The position numbers and the translations under genes were made by a program. DNA of 64,000 nucleotides from Longispora fulva. GTDB taxonomy: Bacteria > Actinomycetota > Actinomycetes > Mycobacteriales > Micromonosporaceae. Numbering within the stretch: the first letter of the stretch is position 1; every line of letters starts with the position of its first letter. The DNA lies in the NCBI RefSeq assembly GCF_015751905.1, contig NZ_JADOUF010000001.1, forward strand, positions 3,844,001-3,908,000, read 5' to 3'. Below are positions 1 through 7,292 of the stretch, piece by piece. The notes below the pieces were generated by a model. The model searched no databases, had not been told where the DNA came from, and was given only the letters and a program-made list of their open reading frames with translations.

Positions 1-424
1 GCAGCGGCACGGCGTAGTCGGCGACCAGGTCGGCCGTGCCGCGCCCGACCATCGCGTCGAGCAGGGCCGCGGCCGTGGCCTCGATGCCGGGGCGCAGACC
101 GGCCACCCGGCGCGGGGTGAACGCGCCGGTGACGAGGCGGCGCAGCCGGGCGTGGTCGGGGCCGTCGAGGTTGAGCAGGTTGGCGTCCAGGGCTGGCGGG
201 AGCTGCAGGCCCTGCCAACCGCCGGGGTTCGCGTGCCGCTTGTCGACGGTCAGCCGCGGGTCGGCGAGGGCCGCGCGCACCTCGTGGTGGCCGACGACGA
301 GCCAGACCCCGCGGCCGTCGGGCAGGACCGCCCGGTGCACCGGGCCGGTCGCGCGGAGCCGCTCGTAGATCGGGTACGGATCGCGGACGAACGCCGCGTC
401 GAGGACTACGGGGACGGTCTGCAC
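1..424 (-). CDS. Cytochrome P450, N-terminal part, cut by window edge
   Basis: Heme monooxygenase by family. Translating the minus strand from a GTG at 424 gives about 141 residues that start VQTVPVVLDAAFVRDPYP, the usual short N-terminus of soluble bacterial P450s (no membrane anchor). The C-helix signature GPDHARLRRLVTGAFTPRRV is clear; its H and R contact heme propionates in the family. The I-helix, ExxR and Cys-ligand regions lie outside the window, so activity and substrate cannot be judged. The next gene (560) is divergent, leaving about 135 bp of shared upstream DNA. A complete second P450 sits at 59211, but this one is clearly a different protein. Confidence 0.85.
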   Translation of the reverse strand, partial: MQTVPVVLDAAFVRDPYPIYERLRATGPVHRAVLPDGRGVWLVVGHHEVRAALADPRLTVDKRHANPGGWQGLQLPPALDANLLNLDGPDHARLRRLVTGAFTPRRVAGLRPGIEATAAALLDAMVGRGTADLVADYAVPL

Positions 425-559
425 GCCGCCAGGGTACCCACCGCGACTCCCCGCCCGCGATCTCGCGACGGCCGCGCCGGCCTACACCCGGGGGTGGAGA
501 CGACGGTTCCACCCCCGCGTCGATGCGGGGACAGTGCCCGGATTCGTAGCGTCATACCC

Positions 560-1072
560 ATGACGACCATCGCGTTCTGGACCGTATACGGCCTGCTCAT
601 CCTGGCTCTGATCACCTTCGTCATCCGCAGGCAGGTGAAGGAGGGCCCCTTCAAGGTCCGCCGGGCCGCGCTCCTCCCCGCGGCCATGCTCGCCGCCGGA
701 CTGTTCGCCGACCACGGCATGTGGCAGCGGCTGTCCACCCCGGCCGCGATCGGCATGCTGGCCGTCGGACTCCTGGTCGCCGCGGCCACCGGCGTGATCC
801 GGGCCCGCACGATGACCGTGTGGCGGACCGCGTCGGGCGTGATCACCCGGGGTGACCGCCGTACCGTGGTCTGGTGGATCGCGTCCTTCGCGCTCCGGAT
901 CACGATCATGGTGGCCGCCGGCGCGCTCGGGGCCACGGAGGGCTTCGGGGAGGCCATGTTGTTCGCCGGTGTGACGTTCGGGGTGCAGGGCCTGGTGATC
1001 GCCCGCAGGGCCGGCATGCTCGGCGGGCGGCCGTTGCCGGTGCTCCCCGACCACGACCGGATCGCGGCGTGA
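560..1072 (+). CDS. Small polytopic membrane protein upstream of two-component genes
   Basis: A 170-residue protein with about four hydrophobic spans (near residues 4-22, 37-52, 60-80 and 108-150), separated by short basic loops such as RRQVKEGPFKVRR. It resembles small actinobacterial membrane proteins of the DUF1453/CcdC type, but I do not recognise it firmly. The stop TGA overlaps the GTG start of the histidine kinase (sharing positions 1070-1071), so the two are translationally coupled. That makes it a candidate accessory sensor or regulated target of the two-component system. ATG at 560 was chosen because the predicted first span begins there. Confidence 0.7.
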   Translation: MTTIAFWTVYGLLILALITFVIRRQVKEGPFKVRRAALLPAAMLAAGLFADHGMWQRLSTPAAIGMLAVGLLVAAATGVIRARTMTVWRTASGVITRGDRRTVVWWIASFALRITIMVAAGALGATEGFGEAMLFAGVTFGVQGLVIARRAGMLGGRPLPVLPDHDRIAA

Positions 1073-2244
1073 CGACCGACGCGGTGACGCGGCGACCGGG
1101 GCTGTCGACGATCCTGCGCGGCCTCGGTCTGCTCGCGTTCCCGCTGTTCTGCGTCACGATCACCTGGCCGGCGCCTCGGTGGCCGGTCGTCCTGGTGCTG
1201 TCGGTGCTGGTGCCGGGCGGACTGCTCTACGCCCGGTTCCGGGGCGGCGTCGCCATGTCCAAGATGGCCTGGCGGGACGTGGCCGGGATGGCCGACCCCG
1301 ACCGGGAGTGGCACGCGATCGCCGGCCTGGCGGTCAGCGTGGCCGCCGGCGACCTGCTGCTGCTCGTGGACCGCGAGGCGCCGGGATTCGCGGCGACCAT
1401 GGCGGTGCTGCCCTGGGCCCTGGCCCGGCTGAGCTGGCCGAAGGCCCCGATCTTCTGTGTACTGGCCGCCCTGCCCCTGGCCACGATCACCTGGTGGTAC
1501 GCGGGCCCGTGGCCGGCGTTCGGCCTGTCCACCGGGATGGCCGGCTCGGCGATGATCGGCCTGCTGATGCGCGACGCCCGGCAGAAGGTCGCCGCGGCCC
1601 AGCAGCTGCTCGCCTCCGAACGCGACGCCCAGGCCGCCAACCGGCGCGCCGAGGCCCTCGCCGAACGCCAGCGGCTCGCCCGCGAGATCCACGACATCCT
1701 CGCGCACACCCTGACCGCGCAGGTCGTCCAGCTGGAGGGCGCGCGGATGCTGCTGAACCGGGGCTCGGACCCGGCCGAGGTGCTGCGCCGGGTCGAGCAG
1801 GCCCAGCGGCTCGCCCGCGACGGCCTCGACGAGACCCGCCGCGCCCTGGAGTCACTGCGCGGCGACGCGCGGCCGCTGCCGGACCTGCTGCGGGCCCTCG
1901 CCGGCCAGTCCGACGCGGTGTTCCTGGTGGACGGACCGGAGACCCCGCTGGCGCCCGAGGCCGCCCTGGCCCTCGAACGGGCCAGCCGCGAGGCGCTGAC
2001 CAACGCCCGCAAACACGCGCCCGGGGCCCGTACCACGGTCACGTTGACCTATCGTGGGGACGCGGTCGAGGTGGAGATCCTCGACGACGGGACGGCGGCG
2101 CCGCACCCCGAGCTGGGCGAGACCGGCGGCGGCTACGGCCTGGCCGGCATGCGGGAGCGCGCGGAACTGCTCGGCGGCGCCCTGGAGGCCGGACCGCGCG
2201 CGGACGGAAAGGGATACCGGGTGTGGCTGCGGGTACCGAACTGA
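1069..2244 (+). CDS. Two-component sensor histidine kinase, NarL/DesK type
   Basis: A 391-residue sensor kinase. The N-terminal half (about residues 15-150) holds several membrane spans with little extracellular sequence, so it probably senses a membrane or intramembrane signal. A short coiled coil leads to the HisKA_3 H-box LAREIHDILAHTL with phospho-acceptor His208. The ATPase domain shows the N-box (EALTNARKHAPG), a DDG G1 box and the G2 box GYGLAGMRERAELLGG. The start is GTG at 1069, overlapping the previous stop. The cognate regulator follows with a 22-base overlap. Confidence 0.92.
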   Translation: MTTDAVTRRPGLSTILRGLGLLAFPLFCVTITWPAPRWPVVLVLSVLVPGGLLYARFRGGVAMSKMAWRDVAGMADPDREWHAIAGLAVSVAAGDLLLLVDREAPGFAATMAVLPWALARLSWPKAPIFCVLAALPLATITWWYAGPWPAFGLSTGMAGSAMIGLLMRDARQKVAAAQQLLASERDAQAANRRAEALAERQRLAREIHDILAHTLTAQVVQLEGARMLLNRGSDPAEVLRRVEQAQRLARDGLDETRRALESLRGDARPLPDLLRALAGQSDAVFLVDGPETPLAPEAALALERASREALTNARKHAPGARTTVTLTYRGDAVEVEILDDGTAAPHPELGETGGGYGLAGMRERAELLGGALEAGPRADGKGYRVWLRVPN

Positions 2245-2867
2245 GGGTCGTCATCGCCGACGACCAGCGCGTCATCCGCGACGGCCTCGAACTGCTCCTC
2301 GGGCTGGTCGAGGGCGTGACGGTGGTCGCGACGGCCGCCGACGGCCTCGAAGCCGTGGCAGCGGTCGCCGAGCACGCCCCCGACGTCGTGCTGATGGACC
2401 TGCGGATGCCCCGGTGCGACGGGGTGCAGGCCACCCGGCGGGTGCGGGCGGAGTATCCGGGGACCCAGGTCGTGGTGCTGACCACGTACGCCGACGACGC
2501 CGACATCCTGGCCGCGCTGCGGGCCGGGGCGCGCGGCTACCTGACCAAGGACGCCGGGGTCGAGGAGATCACCCGGGCGCTGCGCCGGGTGGCCGACGGG
2601 CAGGCCGACCTCGACCCGGACGTGCAGCGCAAGTTGTTGGAGCTGATCCCGGGCGAGAACCTCCGCGCCCCGGCACACGACCTCACCGAGCGGGAGGTGG
2701 AGGTGCTGCGGCTCGTCGCGCAGGGGTTGTCCAACACGGACATCGCCGGCCGGCTGTTCATCTCCGAGGCCACGGTGAAGACGCACATCAACCACATCTT
2801 CGCGAAGGCCGAGGTGCGCGACCGGGCGCAGGCGGTGGCGTACGCGTACCGGCAGGGGCTTGTCTGA
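2223..2867 (+). CDS. Two-component response regulator, NarL/LuxR type
   Basis: A 214-residue regulator with an N-terminal receiver (acidic pair D13-D14, phospho-acceptor D59 in VVLMDLRMPR, switch residues TT and K in YLTKD) and a C-terminal LuxR HTH (LTEREVEVLRLVAQGLSN ... ATVKTHINHIFAK). The frame opens inside the kinase gene. GTG at 2223 is preferred because GGAAAGGGA lies about 9 bases upstream and the next in-frame candidates give a truncated first strand. Overlap with the kinase implies coupled translation and a one-to-one partnership. Confidence 0.93.
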   Translation: MAAGTELRVVIADDQRVIRDGLELLLGLVEGVTVVATAADGLEAVAAVAEHAPDVVLMDLRMPRCDGVQATRRVRAEYPGTQVVVLTTYADDADILAALRAGARGYLTKDAGVEEITRALRRVADGQADLDPDVQRKLLELIPGENLRAPAHDLTEREVEVLRLVAQGLSNTDIAGRLFISEATVKTHINHIFAKAEVRDRAQAVAYAYRQGLV

Positions 2868-2919
2868 GCTGCGCATTCGCCAGGAACCGTCCGGCGACCG
2901 GCGCGAGCATACTGGAGTG

Positions 2920-3156
2920 GTGAAGGGCGACCGGGTAGAGGTAGTCATCGATGCCGGTAGTGGATCGCGGACCTATGAGGTCGTCGCGACCCGGGCGGGC
3001 CGGCGGGTCGAGGTCTCGGTGGGCCGCGGCGTGGTCGAGGTGTCCGAGGTGACCAGGGGCGGCACGACGGTGCGGACGGCCCGGTTCATGGCCAGCAGGA
3101 TCCTGGCCCTGGTGGAGCATCCGGCCCAGCGGGCGGCCGAACCGGACGATGCATAG
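2920..3156 (+). CDS. Small conserved-looking protein of unknown function
   Basis: A 78-residue soluble protein (from GTG 2920) rich in Val and Arg with alternating beta-strand pattern: VEVVIDAGSGSRTYEVVATR, then RRVEVSVGRGVVEVSEVTR. A TTG at 2860 would add 20 residues, but the region between reads like intergenic DNA and GGAG lies just before 2920. No catalytic motif is visible. It follows the response regulator by 52 bp in the same direction, so it could be co-transcribed. Function not recognised. Confidence 0.6.
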   Translation: MKGDRVEVVIDAGSGSRTYEVVATRAGRRVEVSVGRGVVEVSEVTRGGTTVRTARFMASRILALVEHPAQRAAEPDDA

Positions 3157-3280
3157 CTTTTCGGGCATTCCCCCTGGAGGCGACGAGGGCGGGGAAACGA
3201 AGGCCATCATTACATGAAGCTATTTCACGATCTTGGCTCCGACGGTACGGTGACCACAGTCACTTCACAAAGGAGCCGGC

Positions 3281-6200
3281 ATGCGTACCCCTCCCCGCGC
3301 GGCGCTCGTGGCCCTGGCCCTGGTCGCCGCGCTGGCGGTGCCCTCCCCCGCCGCCGCCACGCCCACCGCCTCGACCTTCGCCGCCAACGACTACTGCCTC
3401 GGCCAGTGCGGGGACATCCTGCCGCCCGGTGAGAACGGCAACGCCACCCTCGCCGACATCCTGGCCAACCGGGCGTTCGGCACCCGGCCGAAGCACACCG
3501 ACGACCAGCTCGGGAAGTACGCGGCGCTGGTCAACTCCTACACCGGGCTGAGCAACGCCGCGCTCGGCCAGTTCTTCAACGACGCCTCCTTCGGGGTGCC
3601 GGCCGACCAGGTGGAGAGCACGGTGTCGCCGCGCTCGGACGTCACGATCGTCCGGGACAAGGCGACCGGCGTCCCGCACGTCTACGGCACCACCCGCTCC
3701 GGCACCGAGTTCGGCGCCGGCTACGTGGCCGCCCAGGACCGGCTGTGGCTGATGGACCTGTTCCGGCACGTCGGCCGGGGCGCGCTGAGCGGCTTCGCCG
3801 GCGGGGCCGCGGCCAACCGGCAGCTGGAGCAGACGTTCTGGCAGGCCGCGCCGTACACGGAGGCCGAGCTCCGGGCGCAGCTCGACGCGGCCGTCGCGCG
3901 CGGCGGGGCCCGGGGCCAGCAGGCGCTGCGGGACGCCACCGACTACGTCGCCGGGATCAACCTCTACATCGACCAGTCCTACGGCGGGCGGTACTTCCCC
4001 GGCGAGTACGTGCTGACCGGGCACGTGGACGCGGTCACCAACGCCGGGAGCATCGACCACTTCCAGCTCACCGACCTGGTGGCCCTCGCTTCGGTGGTGG
4101 GCGCCCTGTTCGGGGCCGGTGGGGGTGGCGAGGTGCAGTCCGCGCTGGTCAAGCTCGCGGCGGACCAGAGGTACGGCCAGGTCGAGGGCGACCGGGTGTG
4201 GAACGCGTTCCGGGAGCAGAACGACCCGGAGGCGGTGCTGACCCTGCACGACGGGCAGACGTTCCCGTACGCCGGCAGCCCGGCGAACCCGCAGGGCGTC
4301 GCGCTCCCCGACCCGGGCAGCGTCACCCCGGCCCAGCTGATCTACGACCCGACCGGCTCGGCGAACACGGCGACCACCGCCGCGGCCGGCGTGCTGCCGG
4401 GCGACCTGCTGTCGGCGAAGCACGGCATGTCCAACGCGCTCGTCGTGTCCGGCGCGCACACCGACTCCGGGCACCCGGTGGCCGTGTTCGGCCCGCAGAC
4501 CGGCTACTTCGCCCCGCAGCTGCTGATGCTGGAGGAGCTGCACGGCCCCGGGATCGACGCGCGCGGCGTGGCGTTCGCCGGCTCCAGCTTCTACGTGCAG
4601 CTCGGCCGGGGCGTCGACTACTCGTGGAGCGCGACGTCGGCTGGCCAGGACATCACCGACACGTACGCGGCGACGCTGTGCAACCTGGACGGCTCGGCCC
4701 CGACGAAGGACTCCGTGGCCTACGACTACCACGGCACGTGCACCGCGATGGACCGCCTGGAGCGGTTCGACTCCTGGAGCCCGACGACCGCGGACGGCAC
4801 GCCGGCCGGCTCCTACAAGCTGGTGGTCTACCGGACGAGGTACGGCCTGGTCACCCACCGGGGCACGGTCGCCGGCCGGCCGGTGGCGTTCGCCAGCCTG
4901 CGGTCGACCTACATGCACGAGGTGGACTCGATCATCGGGTTCCAGCTGTTCAACGACCCGGCGGCGATCACATCGGCGGCGGACTTCCAGCAGGCCGCGT
5001 CCCAGATCGGCTACACGTTCAACTGGTTCTACGCCGACGCCCAGCACACCGCCTACTACAACTCGGGCGCGAACCCGGCCCGGCCGGCGAACGTCGACCC
5101 GAGCCTGCCGATCGCGGCGACGGCGGCCAACGAGTGGACCGGCTACACCCCGTTCGGCGAGCACCCGAACTCGATCGACCAGGACTACTACGTGTCCTGG
5201 AACAACAAGCAGGCCAGGCAGTACTGCTCGGCCGGGTTCGGCGAGGCCAGCGTGCACCGGGCCAACCTGCTCGACGACCGGGTGAAGGCCCTGGTCACCA
5301 GTGGTACGAAGGTCAGCCGGGCGTCGCTGACGTCGGCGATGGCGGATGCCGCCGTGACCGACCTGCGCGCCGAGGACGTGCTGCCGAAGCTGCTGCGGGT
5401 GCTGACCAGCCAGCCGGTCACCGACCCCGCGCTCAACGCGGCCGTCACCGAGCTGAAGGCCTGGCAGCAGCACGGCGGCAAGCGGGTCGAGACCGCCCCC
5501 GGCAGCCACGTGTACAAGGACGCGCACGCGATCGCCGTGTTCGACGCGTGGTGGCCGCTGCTCGTGCAGGCCGAGTTCAAGCCCGGCATGGGCGACGGGC
5601 TGTTCGGGGCACTGGCCGGCGCGTTGCAGCTCAACGAGTCGCCGTCCGGCGGCCAGAACGGGCCCTACGCCGGTTCGGGCGGGGCGGACGCCGCGGTCGG
5701 GCACCGGGGTTCGGCGTTCCAGCACGGCTGGTGGTCCTATGTCGACAAGGATCTGCGCGCCGTCCTCGGCGACCCGGTCTCCGGCGGTCTGACCCGCACC
5801 TGGTGCGGTGACCTGGCCGGCTGCCGGGCGGCACTGCTGGGCGCGCTGGGCGGGGCGCTGTCCCAGAGCACCGCACAGGTGTACCCGACGGACGCGCACT
5901 GTTCCGCCGGCGACCAGTGGTGCGCGGACGCGATCGTGCAGAACCCGCTCGGCGGCGTCACCGACCCGATGGTCAGCTGGCAGAACCGGCCGACGTACCA
6001 GCAGGTGGTGCAGTTCGCGGCGCACCGCGGCGACTCGGTGGCCAACCTGGCCGCCGGCCGGCCGGTGTCGGCGACGAGCTATCAGCACGGCTGGTTCGAC
6101 CCGTACTGCCCGCCCGGGTACGCCGTCGACGGCGACCCCGGCAGCCGGTGGGCCAGCGACTGGTCGGACAACCAGTCGATCACGGTGGACCTGGGGTCCG

Positions 6201-6439
6201 CCCGCACGGTGAGCCGCGCGGTCCTGCGCTGGGAGTCGGCGTACGCGGCGAGCTACCGGCTCCAGGTGTCCACGGACGGCGCCACCTGGCGCGACGCGCT
6301 CGCGGTGACCGCCGGGGCGGGCGGCCTGGAGAACGACGCGTTCGCCCCTGTCACGGCGCGCTACGTCCGGATGCAGGGCGTCCGCCGCGGCACCGGCTAC
6401 GGCTACTCTCTGTACGAGTTCGAGGTCTACGAGCACTGA
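3281..6439 (+). CDS. Secreted penicillin acylase family hydrolase with C-terminal discoidin domain
   Basis: An Ntn-hydrolase of 1052 residues that would cleave amide bonds of acylated substrates (beta-lactams, N-acyl-homoserine lactones or acylated lipopeptides in related enzymes). Residues 1-26 are a Sec signal peptide ending AAA. The alpha chain follows with RDKATGVPHVYG and AAQDRLWLMDLFR. A linker ends at HGMSNALVV, where Ser384 is the expected autocatalytic N-terminal nucleophile of the beta chain. Residues about 922-1052 form an F5/8-type C (discoidin) module (NLAAGRPVSATS ... SRWASDW ... ITVDLG) likely to bind glycan. ATG at 3281 has AAGGAG upstream. No operon partner; an inverted repeat follows the stop. 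Confidence 0.9.
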   Translation: MRTPPRAALVALALVAALAVPSPAAATPTASTFAANDYCLGQCGDILPPGENGNATLADILANRAFGTRPKHTDDQLGKYAALVNSYTGLSNAALGQFFNDASFGVPADQVESTVSPRSDVTIVRDKATGVPHVYGTTRSGTEFGAGYVAAQDRLWLMDLFRHVGRGALSGFAGGAAANRQLEQTFWQAAPYTEAELRAQLDAAVARGGARGQQALRDATDYVAGINLYIDQSYGGRYFPGEYVLTGHVDAVTNAGSIDHFQLTDLVALASVVGALFGAGGGGEVQSALVKLAADQRYGQVEGDRVWNAFREQNDPEAVLTLHDGQTFPYAGSPANPQGVALPDPGSVTPAQLIYDPTGSANTATTAAAGVLPGDLLSAKHGMSNALVVSGAHTDSGHPVAVFGPQTGYFAPQLLMLEELHGPGIDARGVAFAGSSFYVQLGRGVDYSWSATSAGQDITDTYAATLCNLDGSAPTKDSVAYDYHGTCTAMDRLERFDSWSPTTADGTPAGSYKLVVYRTRYGLVTHRGTVAGRPVAFASLRSTYMHEVDSIIGFQLFNDPAAITSAADFQQAASQIGYTFNWFYADAQHTAYYNSGANPARPANVDPSLPIAATAANEWTGYTPFGEHPNSIDQDYYVSWNNKQARQYCSAGFGEASVHRANLLDDRVKALVTSGTKVSRASLTSAMADAAVTDLRAEDVLPKLLRVLTSQPVTDPALNAAVTELKAWQQHGGKRVETAPGSHVYKDAHAIAVFDAWWPLLVQAEFKPGMGDGLFGALAGALQLNESPSGGQNGPYAGSGGADAAVGHRGSAFQHGWWSYVDKDLRAVLGDPVSGGLTRTWCGDLAGCRAALLGALGGALSQSTAQVYPTDAHCSAGDQWCADAIVQNPLGGVTDPMVSWQNRPTYQQVVQFAAHRGDSVANLAAGRPVSATSYQHGWFDPYCPPGYAVDGDPGSRWASDWSDNQSITVDLGSARTVSRAVLRWESAYAASYRLQVSTDGATWRDALAVTAGAGGLENDAFAPVTARYVRMQGVRRGTGYGYSLYEFEVYEH

Positions 6440-6447
6440 CGCGCGCC

Positions 6448-6466
6448 GGGTCGGGTCCCACCGTAA
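6448..6466 (+). repeat. Copy 1 of a dispersed 19-bp element after a stop codon
   Basis: Reads GGGTCGGGTCCCACCGTAA. Two further copies occur at 17554-17572 (+) and 34532-34550 (-), differing only at two positions, each at the 3' end of a gene. Confidence 0.7.
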
Positions 6467-6493
6467 CCATGAAAGGGTTGTGGGTGGGACCCG
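6452..6493 (+). terminator. Inverted repeat after the acylase gene, probable terminator
   Basis: An 11-bp perfect stem (arms 6452-6462 and 6483-6493, CGGGTCCCACC type) with a 20-base loop, starting 13 bases after the acylase stop. No U-tract follows, as is common in high-GC actinobacteria. It separates the acylase gene from the RraA-like gene. Confidence 0.55.
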
Positions 6494-6539
6494 CCGCCGG
6501 CGGTGTTTCCGCACCCGACGCGGCGTGAGAGGAATCTCC

Positions 6540-7247
6540 ATGGACCACGAGGAACTCCGGCGACGGTTCGCCACCCTGACCACGGCCCACATCGCGGACG
6601 CGTGCCTGCGCGCCGGCGTCCCGGTGCGGTGCGCCCCCACCGGGGTGCGGGCCATGACCCCCGGCACCCGGGTCGCCGGCCGGGTCGCCCCCGCCCGGCA
6701 CGTCGGCAGCGTCGACCTGTTCCTGGAGGCCTTCGAGGACGCCGCGCCCGGCGACGTGCTCGTCGTCGACAACGGCGGCCGGGTCGACGAGAGCTGCGTC
6801 GGCGACCTGGTGGCCCTGGAGGCGCAGGCCGCCGGGCTGGCCGGGATCGTGATCTGGGGCCTGCACCGCGACACGGCCGACCTGCGGGTGATCGGGCTGC
6901 CGCTGTTCAGCGCCGGCACGCTGTCCACCGGCCCGCTCCGGCTCGACGAGCGGCCCAAGGACGCCCTGGAGGCCGCCATGGTCGGCGACTGGACCGTGGG
7001 GCGGGCCGACCTGGTGCTCGGCGACGCCGACGGGGTGCTGTTCGTGCCGGCGGACCGGGCCGGGGAGCTGTTCACCCTCGCCGAGGGGATCCGGGACACC
7101 GAGCGCCGGCAGGCGGAGCGGATCCGGGCCGGAGAGTCGCTGCGCGCGCAGGTCCGGTTCGACGTCTATCTCGCCCGGCGGCGCGAGGAGCCGACATGGA
7201 CGTTCCGCGAGCACCTGCGGGCCGTGGGCGGAGCGATCGAGGAATAG
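6540..7247 (+). CDS. RraA-like / 4-hydroxy-4-methyl-2-oxoglutarate aldolase family protein
   Basis: A 235-residue protein of the RraA fold. The family's metal and substrate loop is visible: GDVLVVDNGG, then VGDLVALEAQAAGLAGIVIW followed by GLHRDT, in which the Arg-Asp pair is the usual catalytic and metal-binding site of the aldolases. Members include HMG/CHA aldolases and RNase E inhibitors; in actinobacteria an aldolase-like role is likelier, but the substrate is unknown. The C-terminal tail is longer than E. coli RraA. ATG at 6540 follows GAGAGGA. It is a single gene between hairpins and faces the nuclease gene. Confidence 0.82.
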   Translation: MDHEELRRRFATLTTAHIADACLRAGVPVRCAPTGVRAMTPGTRVAGRVAPARHVGSVDLFLEAFEDAAPGDVLVVDNGGRVDESCVGDLVALEAQAAGLAGIVIWGLHRDTADLRVIGLPLFSAGTLSTGPLRLDERPKDALEAAMVGDWTVGRADLVLGDADGVLFVPADRAGELFTLAEGIRDTERRQAERIRAGESLRAQVRFDVYLARRREEPTWTFREHLRAVGGAIEE

Positions 7248-7251
7248 GAAA

Positions 7252-7279
7252 GGGGCCGCACCGTTGTCGGTGCGGCCCC
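7252..7279. terminator. Bidirectional terminator hairpin
   Basis: A perfect 11-bp stem (GGGGCCGCACC at 7252-7262, complement at 7269-7279) with a 6-base loop, followed by CCTTTCTTC. It lies between the convergent RraA-like and nuclease genes and can serve both. Confidence 0.85.
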
Positions 7280-7292
7280 CTTTCTTCGGGTA

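Noticed and set aside
3260-7099. A very long open frame (over 1200 codons) on the minus strand
   Set aside because: It is antisense to the penicillin acylase and RraA genes and arises from GC-rich codon structure. Its translation is low-complexity Arg/Gly/Val/Leu with no motif, and the plus-strand genes have clear domains and ribosome sites.
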